A DNA stretch of 64,000 nt from Azospirillum brasilense (lineage in GTDB: Bacteria > Pseudomonadota > Alphaproteobacteria > Azospirillales > Azospirillaceae): the NCBI RefSeq assembly GCF_007827815.1, contig NZ_VITH01000001.1, forward strand, positions 1 to 64,000, given 5' to 3'. The notes under the pieces are model-generated. The model was not told where the DNA came from. It was given only the letters and a program-made list of their open reading frames with translations, and made no database searches. This document shows, piece after piece, positions 15,189 to 25,422 of this stretch. The stretch's first letter is position 1, and the number at the start of each line of letters is the position of its first letter. The position numbers and the translations under genes were made by a program.

Positions 15189-16190
15189 TCAGGGCGGGGT
15201 GGGCTGGGACAGGGCAAGCCGGGCCGTGGTGCCCTGTCCGTTGGCCCCGCTCATGCTGAAGGTCGCTCCGATCTGGGTGGCCAGCGAGCTGACGATCTTC
15301 AGGCCGAGACTGGAGGGGCGGGTCAGGGTGAAGCCATCGGGAAGGCCCGCCCCGTCGTCGCACACGGTCAGAACCAGCCCCCCATCGCCCGCTTGCAAAT
15401 CCACCCCGATGCGGCCGGCCTCGCCGTTGGGGAAACCATGCTCCAGGGCGTTGCTGACCAGTTCGGTGAGGATGAGGGCGAGCGGGATCAGGGTGTCCGG
15501 CGACAGATCGAACGCGGCGGCGCTGACCGTGCAGTCGATCCGCTCCGCCCCGGAGGTCTTGAGGATGTCCTGGCACAGCTCGCGCAGGAACGGTTCCATG
15601 TCCATCGGCCCGTCATGGGGCGCGTGGAGCCGCCGGTGCAGGCGGCCGAGCGTGGACAGCCGTCCTGCGGCCTCCTCCAGCGCGCGGCGGGCTTCCGGAT
15701 CCCTCACCTTCGACTTCTGGATCGCGATCAGGGAAGAGGCGAGCTGAAGGTTGTTCGAGACGCGGTGCTGAAGCTCGCTGAACATCACCTGGGTCTGCTG
15801 CATCAGGCGGGCGCTGCGGTTGCGCTCCTCTGCCAGCCGTTCCAGCGCCACGTTCATGATGTGGATCACGGCGATGTCCACGGCGACGACCAGGCCGAAG
15901 AAGCCCAGAGCCAGCGCGCTGCCGGGGGGCAGATCGAGCGACTGGGCGGTCCCAAGGAAGAAATACCAGGAGGCCAGCCCGCTCAGCAGAGCGGTCAGGA
16001 CGCCCGGCCACAGCCCGGCGAGGAAGGTGGTGACGATGACCGCCGGGAAGAAGGTGAGAAAGGGAAAGCCCGCCGGAAGCCGGTCGTCCAAGGCGAGACG
16101 CGCGACCAGCGCGACGGCGAAGGTCGCCAGCGCGAACATGAACCCCAAACCCCTGTGCCCGCGCAATCGGGTGAGCTGGGCAAGAGTCAT
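15189..16190 (-). CDS. HWE/HisKA_2 sensor histidine kinase
   Basis: A 333-residue kinase. The start at 16190 gives a sensible N-terminus; the upstream frame is low quality, and no strong RBS is visible for either. Residues 15-115 hold four membrane segments of DUF4118 type (KdpD-like). H142 lies in 'SELQHRVSNNLQL', the phospho-acceptor motif of HisKA_2 kinases. The ATPase domain follows, with 'LTELVSNALEHGFP' (N box) and 'VCDDGAGLP' (G1 box). Such kinases control the general stress response in alphaproteobacteria, often with a response regulator; no partner is adjacent. The input signal is unknown. Confidence 0.88.
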   Translation of the reverse strand: MTLAQLTRLRGHRGLGFMFALATFAVALVARLALDDRLPAGFPFLTFFPAVIVTTFLAGLWPGVLTALLSGLASWYFFLGTAQSLDLPPGSALALGFFGLVVAVDIAVIHIMNVALERLAEERNRSARLMQQTQVMFSELQHRVSNNLQLASSLIAIQKSKVRDPEARRALEEAAGRLSTLGRLHRRLHAPHDGPMDMEPFLRELCQDILKTSGAERIDCTVSAAAFDLSPDTLIPLALILTELVSNALEHGFPNGEAGRIGVDLQAGDGGLVLTVCDDGAGLPDGFTLTRPSSLGLKIVSSLATQIGATFSMSGANGQGTTARLALSQPTPP

Positions 16191-16355
16191 CGTCGGCGGT
16201 TGTCCGTTTCGAAAGCGGGGAACGGACGATGCCGTCCGCAGGGGAGAGCGTCTACGATATGGAGATTCGTATGCGAACGCACCGCCTTTTATGCGGGTGC
16301 TTGGCAAATTAAGCTCGATCTTCGTGGCGTCTGTCCAGCGTTCCCCGGTCCCTCA

Positions 16356-18377
16356 TCACAGCGACGTCACGGATCTGCGCAGATCGGCGCATTGCGCCAG
16401 CAACGACGCCATCGAGCGCCGCGCGGCGATGCCGGCGGCGTCGTCCACGGATGACCGGGCCGCGTCGACGTTCCCCTGCGCGGCCAACCCGCGGGCCAGG
16501 GCAAGCCGCGCCCAGGCCTCGTCACCGGCCTGTCCGGCGCCCGCGGCCTTCTCCGCGGCGTCGCGGGCGTTGCGGACGGTGTCCTCCGGCTGGCCGGAGA
16601 GCAGGGCGGCCTCGGCGATCCAGACGAGGATCTGCGGCTCGTGGCGCCGGATGCCGAGCATGCGGGCATGCTCCCGGCTGCCCAGCAGCAGGGACGCCCC
16701 GTCGCTGAGCGCACCCGTGCGGGCCAGCGCGTAGCCCAGCGCGCCGAGGACGAGCGGCTGACAAGCGTGCAGGCGGATCGTTTCGGTGATGGCGACGGCC
16801 CGTTTCAGCGGGTCCACCGCCTGGGCGTAACGCCCCCCGGTCAGCGCCGCCCAGCCGAGATGCAGACAGGCCAGGGCGCGCGACGCGGCGTGACCGCTGT
16901 GCTCCGCCTGGGCGAGTGCCTCCTGCGCCAGTCGCAGCGCGTCCTCCGGATCGCCGAGTTCCGCCCGGCAGCGCGCCCGGTGCGCGGCGACGCACACTGA
17001 AGCCAGCGCCGTCGGGCCATGGAGTCGGCGAGTCTCCCGCTGATGCGCCGGGTCGACCGCCAAGTTGGCGGCGGAATCGGTAGCCGGATCGGCGACTAGG
17101 CCCGCAGCGGCGCGCAGGACGGTGTCGGCGTGTCGGAAGCGGCCCGCCTCGGTCAGGCCACGGCCGAGCTTGATCAGCGTTTGAACCTGCTGCCGGGGGC
17201 TTTCGGACTGACGCCAGATCCGCAACGCCCGCAGGCCCGTCCGCTGGGCCGCCGACAGGTTGCCGCCGACCCAGCGCAGGCTTGCCAGGATCGACAGGGC
17301 CCGCGCGGTGCGCATCCGGTCGCCAAGGTCCTCGGCGAGCGCGTGGGCCTTCTCCGCCGCCTTGATCGCGCCACCATCCGCCGACGGACGGGTCCGCGCC
17401 AAGGCGGTCCACAGGTCGATGCGCCGTTGCGCGTGCCGCCGGGTCGCCGGCAAGCGGTCCAGCGCGTCCAGCGCGTCCGCGTAATGCCGGGCGGCGTCGG
17501 CTGGACGGCAGTCCGCCTCCGCCCGCCGTCCGGCGTGCCGCGCGCAGGCGCAGGCCAGAGCCCAATCCCCGGCCAATGGGGCGTGATGGGCCATCCACTC
17601 GATCCGCTCCGGCCGCCGGTCGCGGCGCAGCGCCCTCACCAGGATGGCGTGCGGCGCCGGATCATCCGCATGGGCATCCGGGCCGCCGCCGTCCGCGCCC
17701 GGCAGGACCATGCGCCGTGTCGTGCCGGAGGGCGTCCATCCGCCGGGCCGAGCGCCGGACGCCGGAGAACCGATGGCCAGCAGGCACAGCCGGGCGTCCT
17801 CGACGGCATTGCCCAGCGCGTCGAGCAGCGGCACCGTCAAGCCGCGCGCCCACTGCGCGTTCTCCACCACGATCAGGACGGGGCGCTCGTAGCACAGGTC
17901 CAGTATGGCGGCGGCCAGGCCCTCCACCTGGAAATCCGCCCTCTGCGCGCCGTCCAGACCCAGCCACAGCGGGTGGAGCGACGGCAGGCCGAGAAGGCCG
18001 CGCACCGCCGCCCCCGCCAGTTCACCACCGCCGCGTTCGGCGGCCAGGACGAGGTTGCAATGGGCGTCGTCCGTGGGGCCATCGGCCAGAGTCAGAAGGC
18101 TGTGGGCCACCGCTTCGAGATCGTCGGGCCCGCCCAGCGGCGGCAGAAGGGATTGCGGCCAGCGCAGAACGCCGAATCCGGCGGTGACGGGGCTGTGGAC
18201 GAGGGCGGCGATCAGGCGGTGGGAGTCCTCCGCCGCCGCTGTCACGGCCAGGACGGAACCGATGCCTTCCTCAGCCCGGTGCAGGGCATCCGCGATGTCC
18301 ATCAGCGCGCGCCGGAACGCCGCACCCGCGGGTGTCGCTTTGGCATCCTCCCGGACGACGGACCGCGGCTGCGCCAT
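16356..18377 (-). CDS. TPR protein with a degenerate AAA-type ATPase region
   Basis: A 673-residue protein starting at 18377. The N-terminal 270 residues resemble the AAA ATPase part of LuxR-LAL and adenylyl-cyclase regulators: a Walker B-like 'RPVLIVVENAQWA' is clear at about 165-177. The expected P-loop is missing, with 'SVLAVTAAAEDSHRLIAAL' in its place. From about 290 to the end there are repeated 34-residue TPR-like helix pairs ('ALEAYR'-type 'GRYAQAVDPLKRAVAI', 'GDPEDALRLAQEALAQAE'). No DNA-binding or cyclase domain is present. It is likely a scaffold or regulator with lost ATPase activity. The gene stands alone, after the ilvD terminator. Confidence 0.65.
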   Translation of the reverse strand: MAQPRSVVREDAKATPAGAAFRRALMDIADALHRAEEGIGSVLAVTAAAEDSHRLIAALVHSPVTAGFGVLRWPQSLLPPLGGPDDLEAVAHSLLTLADGPTDDAHCNLVLAAERGGGELAGAAVRGLLGLPSLHPLWLGLDGAQRADFQVEGLAAAILDLCYERPVLIVVENAQWARGLTVPLLDALGNAVEDARLCLLAIGSPASGARPGGWTPSGTTRRMVLPGADGGGPDAHADDPAPHAILVRALRRDRRPERIEWMAHHAPLAGDWALACACARHAGRRAEADCRPADAARHYADALDALDRLPATRRHAQRRIDLWTALARTRPSADGGAIKAAEKAHALAEDLGDRMRTARALSILASLRWVGGNLSAAQRTGLRALRIWRQSESPRQQVQTLIKLGRGLTEAGRFRHADTVLRAAAGLVADPATDSAANLAVDPAHQRETRRLHGPTALASVCVAAHRARCRAELGDPEDALRLAQEALAQAEHSGHAASRALACLHLGWAALTGGRYAQAVDPLKRAVAITETIRLHACQPLVLGALGYALARTGALSDGASLLLGSREHARMLGIRRHEPQILVWIAEAALLSGQPEDTVRNARDAAEKAAGAGQAGDEAWARLALARGLAAQGNVDAARSSVDDAAGIAARRSMASLLAQCADLRRSVTSL

Positions 18378-18556
18378 CGGTTTCCCCGTGGTGTTGATCT
18401 TCCGGAACGCGTATCGCGTTCCGGCATGCCGGCGCATGCCCAAGGACGATGACAGATTTCGCGATCGAAGGCCTGTGCTTCTTTCGGCGATGGTGCAGGG
18501 GGATCGGAGACATACTGCCGCATGCCCTTGCGTCGTTCACTGCCCCCGCAAAGCGA

Positions 18557-18586
18557 AACGGCACCGTGGATTGCCGCGGTGCCGTT
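18557..18586 (-). terminator. Terminator of ilvD
   Basis: Perfect 10-bp stem AACGGCACCG/CGGTGCCGTT with a 10-base loop. Read on the minus strand it is followed by TCGCTTTG, and it lies 85 bases past the ilvD stop. Confidence 0.65.
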
Positions 18587-18670
18587 CGTTGCTGTTGACG
18601 ATGCTCACAACCTTTCCGAAAGTCTTAACCGGAAGGACCGGGGTCCTTCGGTCGCGCCTTCGGAGGGGCG

Positions 18671-20536
18671 TCAGCGCTTCACGGCGATGCCTTCGACCTG
18701 CGAGACATCGCGGACCGCGCCGCGGTCGGCGCTGGTGGTCAGGGCGGCGTAGGCGCGCAGCGCCGGCGAGACGACGCGGTTGCGGTTGGCCGGCTTCCAG
18801 GCGTCGGCGCCCTTGGCGTTCTCGGCGTCGCGACGGCTCCGCAGCTCTTCCTCGGACACCGCGAGGTTGATCTTGCGGTTGGGGATGTCGATCTCGATCC
18901 GGTCGCCGTCGCGGACGAGGCCGATGGCGCCGCCCTGGGCCGCTTCCGGCGAGGCGTGGCCGATCGACAGGCCCGAGGTGCCGCCCGAGAAGCGGCCGTC
19001 GGTGACCAGGGCGCAGGCCTTGCCCAGCCCCTTCGACTTCAGGTAGCTGGTCGGGTAGAGCATCTCCTGCATGCCGGGGCCGCCGCGCGGGCCTTCGTAG
19101 CGGATGACCACCACCTCGCCCGCCTTGACGGTGTCGCCCAGGATCGCCTCGACCGCCGCGTCCTGGCTTTCAAAGACGCGGGCCGGGCCGGCGAAGACGA
19201 GGTTGGAGGCGTCGACGCCCGCCGTCTTCACGATGCAGCCCTTTTCGGCGATGTTGCCGAACAGCACGGCGAGGCCGCCGTCCTTGCTGAAGGCGCTGTC
19301 GACGGAGCGGATGACGCCCTTGTCGCGGTCGAGGTCCAGTTCCGGCCAGCGCTTCTCCTGGCTGAAGGCGATGGTCGTCGGGATGCCGCCGGGAGCGGCC
19401 TTGAACATGGTATGCACGCCCTCGTCCTGGGTGCGCTTGACGTCCCAGCGGTCCAGCGCGTCGCCCAGGGTCTTGGCGTGGACGGTGGCGACGTCGCGGT
19501 TCAGCAGACCGCCGCGGTCAAGCTCGCCCAGGATGCCGAAGATGCCGCCGGCCTTGTGCACATCCTCGATGTGGACGTCGGAGACCGCTGGCGCGACCTT
19601 GCAGACGTTGGGCACGCGGCGCGACAGACGGTCGATGTCGGCCATGGTGAAGGGCACCTGGCCTTCCTGCGCGGCGGCCAGCAGGTGCAGCACCGTGTTG
19701 GTGGAGCCGCCCATGGCGATGTCGAGCGTCATGGCGTTCTCGAACGCCTCGAAGGTGGCGATGCCGCGGGGCAGGGCGGTGGCGTCCTCCTCCTGGTACC
19801 AGCGGCGGCACAGCTCCACCGCCATGCGGCCGGCGGCCAGGAACAGCTCCTTGCGGTCGGCGTGGGTCGCCAGGATGGTGCCGTTGCCGGGCAGGGAGAG
19901 GCCCAGCGCCTCGGTCAGGCAGTTCATCGAGTTGGCGGTGAACATGCCGGAGCAGGAGCCGCAGGTCGGGCAGGAGCCGCGCTCCATGACCGCGGCCTCC
20001 TCGTCGGTCACCGTCGGGTCGGCGGCGGCGACCATGGCGTCGATCAGGTCCACGGCCTTGGTCTTGCCGCGCCAGTTGACCTTGCCGGCCTCCATCGGGC
20101 CGCCCGACACGAAGACCGCCGGGATGTTCAGCCGCATGGCCGCCATCAGCATGCCGGGGGTGATCTTGTCGCAATTGGAGATGCAGACCAGCGCGTCGGC
20201 GCAATGGGCGTTCGCCATATACTCGACGGCGTCGGCGATCAGCTCGCGCGAGGGCAGGCTGTAGAGCATGCCGTCGTGGCCCATGGCGATGCCGTCGTCC
20301 ACCGCGATGGTGTTGAACTCCTTGGCGACGCCGCCGGCCTTTTCGATCTCGCGGGCGACGAGTTGGCCCAGATCCTTTAGGTGGACGTGCCCCGGCACGA
20401 ACTGGGTGAAGGAGTTGGCGATCGCGATGATCGGCTTGCCGAAATCGCCGTCCTTCATGCCCGTCGCGCGCCACAGGCCGCGGGCGCCCGCCATGTTGCG
20501 GCCGTGCGTGGAAGTGCGGGAGCGATAATGCGGCAT
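18671..20536 (-). CDS. ilvD: Dihydroxy-acid dehydratase
   Basis: A 621-residue enzyme of full length. It dehydrates 2,3-dihydroxy-3-methylbutanoate and its homologue to 2-oxo acids, the third shared step of isoleucine and valine synthesis, also needed for pantothenate. '[12 protein letters not shown]' and '[18 protein letters not shown]' carry the Fe-S cluster cysteines, and '[15 protein letters not shown]' is the C-terminal substrate-binding motif. The N-terminus '[19 protein letters not shown]' is typical. It is monocistronic, with a terminator downstream. It depends on Fe-S cluster supply, which the SUF operon in this window would provide. Confidence 0.97.
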   Translation of the reverse strand: MPHYRSRTSTHGRNMAGARGLWRATGMKDGDFGKPIIAIANSFTQFVPGHVHLKDLGQLVAREIEKAGGVAKEFNTIAVDDGIAMGHDGMLYSLPSRELIADAVEYMANAHCADALVCISNCDKITPGMLMAAMRLNIPAVFVSGGPMEAGKVNWRGKTKAVDLIDAMVAAADPTVTDEEAAVMERGSCPTCGSCSGMFTANSMNCLTEALGLSLPGNGTILATHADRKELFLAAGRMAVELCRRWYQEEDATALPRGIATFEAFENAMTLDIAMGGSTNTVLHLLAAAQEGQVPFTMADIDRLSRRVPNVCKVAPAVSDVHIEDVHKAGGIFGILGELDRGGLLNRDVATVHAKTLGDALDRWDVKRTQDEGVHTMFKAAPGGIPTTIAFSQEKRWPELDLDRDKGVIRSVDSAFSKDGGLAVLFGNIAEKGCIVKTAGVDASNLVFAGPARVFESQDAAVEAILGDTVKAGEVVVIRYEGPRGGPGMQEMLYPTSYLKSKGLGKACALVTDGRFSGGTSGLSIGHASPEAAQGGAIGLVRDGDRIEIDIPNRKINLAVSEEELRSRRDAENAKGADAWKPANRNRVVSPALRAYAALTTSADRGAVRDVSQVEGIAVKR

Positions 20537-20701
20537 GTCTCTACCTCAGGGATCGAACATTGCGTGCGGATGCGCAGGGGCAGCAACACTAGCAATCCCG
20601 AAGGGCGGAAACCAGACCTCTCGTTCCCTTTTCCGTCCCATTTTCCGTCCTGCGGGGCATGGGAGGTCTGCGCGGCATGGGGGGGGAGGGCCCCCGCCCC
20701 T

Positions 20702-21127
20702 TCAGCCGCGCGAGGCGTCCCGGCGCGACGCCTTGCCCGGCTTTCCGCTGGCTGCACCGCCGCGTGAGATCTGGCCGCCGGTTTTGGTCGTGCCGGTCTG
20801 CTCCGTCCGTCCGGCCGCCACCGCCGACAGGTTTTCCGCCGCCGCCCGCGTGCCGCTGCCCCCAACGGCCTTGGAAGCGGCCTTTGACTCCTTTGCGGAG
20901 GACACCTTCGCGGCGGTCGCCTTGGAGCGCCGTTTCGGCGGAGCGTCCGGCGCGCCGCTTTCCGTTTCCTCGCCCCGCCGCTCGGCGCGGATCTCGTCGT
21001 CGACCTCGGCTTCGGCCTGGGCCCAATGCTCGTCGTGGCGTCCGTCGGGGCGGCCCTCCCGCTCCCAGATGTCATGGGCGCGGCGGCGCACGCGCTCGGC
21101 CCGATCGTGGCCCGGCTTTTCAGTCAT
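20702..21127 (-). CDS. DUF2934 protein with a low-complexity basic tail
   Basis: A 141-residue soluble protein starting at 21127 after 'AGGAGGAGG'. Residues 12-40 are a DUF2934 motif ('RAHDIWEREGRPDGRHDEHW'), a short helical domain widespread in alphaproteobacteria. The remaining 100 residues are Ala/Lys/Ser/Thr-rich and disordered, with 'PPKRRSKATAAK' resembling histone H1-like tails that bind nucleic acids. The function is unknown. A second protein with the same DUF2934 motif is encoded at 42092-42634. The gene lies between ilvD and hflX on the same strand. Confidence 0.72.
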   Translation of the reverse strand: MTEKPGHDRAERVRRRAHDIWEREGRPDGRHDEHWAQAEAEVDDEIRAERRGEETESGAPDAPPKRRSKATAAKVSSAKESKAASKAVGGSGTRAAAENLSAVAAGRTEQTGTTKTGGQISRGGAASGKPGKASRRDASRG

Positions 21128-21264
21128 GGGGCTGCCTCCTCCTGGTCGTGGCGGGACGTCATGGCGGGTCGGGGTCACGGACCGGCCTGCCCGTCACAAC
21201 GCAGGAGAGCGGCGGTGGTTTCAAACCATCGGAAACAGAAGGCCGGATGAGGGGCGATTTCCCG

Positions 21265-22686
21265 TCAGCGGCTGTCCTGTCCGACGAAGCGGTTCTCGAA
21301 ACGGGCGACGTCGGCGGGGGCCAAGGCAACATGCACATGGGCCTGCCCGTCCTCGTCCCGACGGTCCAGCACCTGCCCATGTTCATAGAGCCAGGCCAGG
21401 GCGCGCCCGTCCGACAGGTTCACGCTCAGCTCCAGCACCTGCCGCCCGGCCGAGATGCGCCGGTCCAGTAACTCCAAAAGATCGTCCAGCCCCTCGCCGG
21501 TCAGGGCCGACACGGCGACGGCGCGCTCTTCCCCCTCCATCATCCGCTGGTTGGCAAGGCGCATGTGCAGCGCGCCACGGGCGGTCGCCGGCATCTGGTC
21601 GGTCTTGTTGAGCACCTCGACCACCCGCGGGTCATTGTCGGCGTCGATCCCGAGGTCGGCCAGCACCGAATCCACATCCGCCTTCTGCGCCGCCGTGTCG
21701 GGGTGCGAGACGTCGCGCACGTGCAGGATCAGGTCGGCGGCCTGAACCTCCTCCAGCGTGGCGCGGAAGGCGGCGATGAGCTGGGTCGGCAACTCCGACA
21801 CGAAGCCCACCGTGTCCGACAGGGCCATGGTCTTGCCCGAGGCCAATACGATCCGGCGCACCGTGGGGTCGAGCGTGGCGAACAGCATGTCCTCGGCGGT
21901 GACGCCGGCGCCGGACAGCCGGTTGAACAGGGTCGACTTGCCGGCGTTGGTGTAGCCGACCAGCGCCACCAGCGGGGTGCCGCCGCGTTGCCGGGCGGAG
22001 CGGTGCAGCTTGCGCGTCCGCCGCACCTCCTCCAGGTCCGATTTCAGCCGCGCGATGCGTTCGGCGATCAGGCGGCGGTCGAGTTCGAGCTGGCTTTCGC
22101 CGGGGCCGCCGAGGAAGCCGAAGCCGCCGCGCTGCCGCTCCAGGTGGGTCCAGGACCGCACCAGCCGCGAACGCTGGTAGGTCAGCGCCGCCAGCTCGAC
22201 CTGCAACTGGCCCTCGCGGGTGTGGGCGCGCTCCCCGAAGATCTCCAGGATCAGGCCGGTGCGGTCGATCACCTTGGCCATGCAGCGGCGCTCCAGGTTG
22301 CGCTGCTGCACCGGGCTCAGGGGATGGTCGATCACCACCAGATCGGCGTGGAAGGCCTCGACCATGCCGCCGATCCGCTCGGCGGTGCCGCGCCCGAACA
22401 GGGTGGCGGGATCGGGGCGGGCGACGCGGATGACCTCGGCGTGCGGCACCTCCAGGCGGATGGCTTGGGCAAGCGCGATCGCTTCGGACAGCCGGGCGTC
22501 GGGCTGGCGGAACCCTCCCTGTCCATGAATGCCGTTCCCCTCGTCGGGATGGGCGGGCAGGAGGGGAAGGATGACCAGGGCACGGCCGGAGGAGGGAGGC
22601 CGCGCCCCGTCAGGGTCCTGGCCGTGAGCGCTGCGGGAAACGGCGGCGGTGGAACGGGGTGACGGGCGGTCGTCGGAATCAGGCAT
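21265..22686 (-). CDS. hflX: GTPase HflX
   Basis: A 473-residue GTPase. It binds the ribosome and splits stalled or heat-damaged 70S particles. The start at 22686 is used; a longer frame to 22995 runs through the divergent promoter. The N-terminal 190 residues are the HflX nucleotide-binding region, with 'LFGRGTAERIGGMVE' and 'RTGLILEIFGERAHTREGQLQ'. 'GGPGESQLELDRRLI' leads to the G domain: G1 'VGYTNAGKSTLFNRL', G3 'LSDTVGFV', G4 'NKTD'. In many proteobacteria it follows hfq; here hfq is not adjacent. The divergent gene encodes a GT-C-like protein. Confidence 0.95.
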   Translation of the reverse strand: MPDSDDRPSPRSTAAVSRSAHGQDPDGARPPSSGRALVILPLLPAHPDEGNGIHGQGGFRQPDARLSEAIALAQAIRLEVPHAEVIRVARPDPATLFGRGTAERIGGMVEAFHADLVVIDHPLSPVQQRNLERRCMAKVIDRTGLILEIFGERAHTREGQLQVELAALTYQRSRLVRSWTHLERQRGGFGFLGGPGESQLELDRRLIAERIARLKSDLEEVRRTRKLHRSARQRGGTPLVALVGYTNAGKSTLFNRLSGAGVTAEDMLFATLDPTVRRIVLASGKTMALSDTVGFVSELPTQLIAAFRATLEEVQAADLILHVRDVSHPDTAAQKADVDSVLADLGIDADNDPRVVEVLNKTDQMPATARGALHMRLANQRMMEGEERAVAVSALTGEGLDDLLELLDRRISAGRQVLELSVNLSDGRALAWLYEHGQVLDRRDEDGQAHVHVALAPADVARFENRFVGQDSR

Positions 22687-22831
22687 CGGGCTGGCACCGT
22701 TCCTATGGCAATGGGATTGATCGATCAGGAGTTGCAGGTCCGCAAAAAACAGCCCGCCGCCGCCGCGGTTCCAAAACCGTCCGGAATCGTGCACAAACCG
22801 CTGGCGCGTAACCTCTGGACATACTCCGATC

Positions 22832-24478
22832 ATGTCATCGTTCGACCGCGGCGCCGTCTCGCCCCATGGGGGCATGCCCAACCGCACCACCGGGATGCCC
22901 GGCACCGGCCTGCTGGACCGCTGGCCCTGGTGGGGGCTGTGCGCGGCGCTGGCGCTGGTGATGGTGGTGTCGGCCCTGGCGATCGGCTTCCGCACCCCCT
23001 ACTGGTCGCACGCCGACCAGGATCTGGTGCTGGCCTATCACGGGCTGCTGTTCAACGAGGGGCTGCCCCAGGAGTATTTCGACCATCCCGGCTACACCTA
23101 TTTCCTGGTGATCGAGGTCTGGTACCGGCTGCTGCACGCCCTGGGGCTGATGCCGGTCGTCACCCTGTCCGGCTTGCCGCCCGCCGCCGACACCGCCGCC
23201 TACACCGCAGCCTGGCAGAATCTGGTGGAGGCCGGGCGGGCGCTGTCCATCCTCATCACCACGACCTTCGCGCTGGTCTACGCCAATCTCGTCCGCGCGC
23301 TGGTCGGCGACCGACGGGTGGCCTTCCTGGCCGCCGTGGTGATGGCCTTCGGCATCGGCCTGTCCACCCAGGCGCGGCAGATGCGCACCGATCTGCTGTC
23401 GGCCTCCTTCGTGGTGACGGCGCTGCTCCTCGTGCTGGTCGCCGTCCGCACCGCGCCGGGCTGGCGCCCCCTGCTGCTGCTCGGGCTCGCCGGGCTGCTG
23501 GCCGGGCTGGCGGTGGTGACGAAGATCCAGGCGATCTTCCTGGCGATGGGCATTCCGGTCATCGCGCTGGCCTTCGGGCGGCGTTTCGCCGGGGAGAGCG
23601 GTCCCCGCTGGATTGCCGCCGGGATTCTGGGTCTGGCCGCCGCCGCCGCGTCCATTCCCGCGGTGGCCCTGATCCAGCACGGCATCGCCAGCGCCGGCCA
23701 GTCGCTCTATCCCTACCGCCCGGTCGGCGGCGGGCTGTCGGGGGTCTATCAGGGGATCATCGTCGGGTGGGTCGTCCTCGGCATGGCCGTCTACGCGGCG
23801 GTGTGGCGGGTGCGCCTGTCCTACGCGGCGGCGGCCATGGCGGCGGTCGCGCTCGGGCTGGCGCTCGGCGTGCTCGCCCTGACGATCCGCCCGCACGAGC
23901 AGAACGTCATCGCCGTCGCCAACCTGATCGAGCATATGTTCGTCTTCACCACCTGGAAGCATCAGGCCGCCCTCCAGGGGCAGGAGCAGGTGCTGTCCGA
24001 CGGGCTGGTGACGTTGCTGGCGAAGGGGCTGTGGCGCACGCTGGCGATCCGCACCATCGTCCTGCACCCCGACAACATCCCGCAGACCGTGGTGGTGGAG
24101 TGGTTCATCATCGGCGGCTGCATCGTCCTGTGGCGGCGGGGGGAGCGGGTGGCCGCGGCGCAGGCGGCGCTTCTGCTGCTGGTCGCCTGGGGGCTGGAGA
24201 CGCTGTTCTCCCTGCGCGGCTTCCAGCGGGCCTACGCCGCCTACACCGACCCGCTGATGGGTCTGGCCGCGGCCTGGGTTCTGCTGCGCCTGCCCGGTCT
24301 GCTGGAGCACGCGCGGACGCGGCGCCGGCTCATCGGCACGGTGGCGCTGGTGGTGGTGGTCGCCCAGGTCTGGCCGGCCATCGAGGCGATCCGCCTGCCC
24401 AACCCCGCCGGGCAGTGCGGCTGGATTCCCACCTACATGAAGCGGGTCGAGCCCTTCCCCTTCTGCCGCCCCGGTTGA
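22832..24478 (+). CDS. Polytopic GT-C-like membrane protein
   Basis: A 548-residue membrane protein with about 11-12 hydrophobic segments. The first lumenal loop has acidic residues in 'WSHADQDLVLAYHGLL' and then 'EYFDHPGYTYFL', the layout of GT-C glycosyltransferases (ArnT/PMT-like), where an Asp pair acts in transfer from a polyprenyl-linked sugar. No substrate can be named. It is divergent from hflX and 57 bases upstream of the TetR gene on the same strand. Length and topology fit the family. Alternative: a membrane protein of the same fold without transferase activity. Confidence 0.7.
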   Translation: MSSFDRGAVSPHGGMPNRTTGMPGTGLLDRWPWWGLCAALALVMVVSALAIGFRTPYWSHADQDLVLAYHGLLFNEGLPQEYFDHPGYTYFLVIEVWYRLLHALGLMPVVTLSGLPPAADTAAYTAAWQNLVEAGRALSILITTTFALVYANLVRALVGDRRVAFLAAVVMAFGIGLSTQARQMRTDLLSASFVVTALLLVLVAVRTAPGWRPLLLLGLAGLLAGLAVVTKIQAIFLAMGIPVIALAFGRRFAGESGPRWIAAGILGLAAAAASIPAVALIQHGIASAGQSLYPYRPVGGGLSGVYQGIIVGWVVLGMAVYAAVWRVRLSYAAAAMAAVALGLALGVLALTIRPHEQNVIAVANLIEHMFVFTTWKHQAALQGQEQVLSDGLVTLLAKGLWRTLAIRTIVLHPDNIPQTVVVEWFIIGGCIVLWRRGERVAAAQAALLLLVAWGLETLFSLRGFQRAYAAYTDPLMGLAAAWVLLRLPGLLEHARTRRRLIGTVALVVVVAQVWPAIEAIRLPNPAGQCGWIPTYMKRVEPFPFCRPG

Positions 24479-24535
24479 GGTGCGGCGCGGGCGTCCCACA
24501 TCATGGGGAACAGGCTGACCACGAGGCTCGACCCC

Positions 24536-25285
24536 ATGGACGACACCGCCGACACCCGCTGGAAGACCGACCCCGAAGCCCCCGATGCGGCTGAGAGCGC
24601 CGCGGCCGAAAGCGCCACGGCGGGGGGAGGCGCCGACGACCTGGACCGGCGGGTGGCCGCCGCGGCGATGCGGCTCGCCGCCGGACAGGGCTGGCGCAAC
24701 ACCGGCCTGCTGGCGATCGCGCGGGCCGCCGGGGTGCCGCCGGACGTCTTCTACCGCCGCTTTCCCAACCGTTCCGACACGCTGGCCGCGGTGTCGCGGA
24801 TCGCCGACACCGCGGTCCTCGCCGACGACGCCCCGGCCGGTCCGGACGAGAGCGCCCGCGACCGGCTGTTCGACGTGATGATGCGCCGCTACGACGCGCT
24901 GCTGCCCTACCGCGAGGGGCTGCGCTCGGTCGTGCGCGACCTGCGGCGGGAGCCGCTGACCGCGTTGGCCTTCTCCCGCCATTTCGGACGCTCGATGGCC
25001 TGGATGCTGCGCGCCGCCGGGGTGGAGGCCGACCGTACCGGCGGTGCCCTGCTGGTGGCCGGTCTGGGCGCGGTGCAGGCGCGGGTCATGCGTGTCTTCC
25101 TGGAGGACGACAGCGCCGACCTGTCGCGGACCATGGCGGCGCTCGATTCCGAACTGCGGCGGGCGGAACGCTGGGCTGGGGCATTAAGCCGCAGATCCGG
25201 GCGCGCTTCTCCCACCGAAGCGCAGGCGGCGCCGCAGAGCGCGGGAGAACCGGCCAGGGAACCGGGAAGCGCGTCCGCTGGTTGA
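24536..25285 (+). CDS. TetR-family regulator
   Basis: A 249-residue protein. The ATG at 24536 follows 'acgaggctcg' at usable distance; an earlier ATG at 24503 lacks an RBS. The N-terminal 35 residues are Ala-rich and disordered. The TetR helix-turn-helix spans about 37-83: 'VAAAAMRLAAGQGWRNTGLL' and then 'IARAAGVPPDVFYRRFPNR'. The ligand domain ('YDALLPYREGLRSVVRDLRR', 'FSRHFGRSMAWMLRAAGV') resembles the TetR proteins that pair with COQ9-like folds. The tail is disordered. The target is unknown; the upstream membrane gene or the phasin downstream are candidates by position. Confidence 0.8.
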   Translation: MDDTADTRWKTDPEAPDAAESAAAESATAGGGADDLDRRVAAAAMRLAAGQGWRNTGLLAIARAAGVPPDVFYRRFPNRSDTLAAVSRIADTAVLADDAPAGPDESARDRLFDVMMRRYDALLPYREGLRSVVRDLRREPLTALAFSRHFGRSMAWMLRAAGVEADRTGGALLVAGLGAVQARVMRVFLEDDSADLSRTMAALDSELRRAERWAGALSRRSGRASPTEAQAAPQSAGEPAREPGSASAG

Positions 25286-25422
25286 GGTTCCGTAGGACGC
25301 AGTGTAGCCCCTGGTGCGACGCACAAGGGCGTTGACTATCTTTTTGGCAATCTGCATAGTCGCGCCACAGGTTTGCTGCGCCGCAGCACGCCGAATGAAT
25401 CCTTTCGTCGGGGGTGAGAACC

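Noticed and set aside
13546..15747. Plus-strand open frame crossing the YihY-type, acyltransferase and kinase genes
   Set aside because: It spans the ends of three well-supported genes in the wrong frame or strand and has no recognisable domain.
22835..24982. Long minus-strand open frame (715 codons) over the GT-C-like gene
   Set aside because: It is antisense to a clear membrane protein, is rich in Gly/Gln/His/Arg from GC codon bias, has no domain and no RBS.
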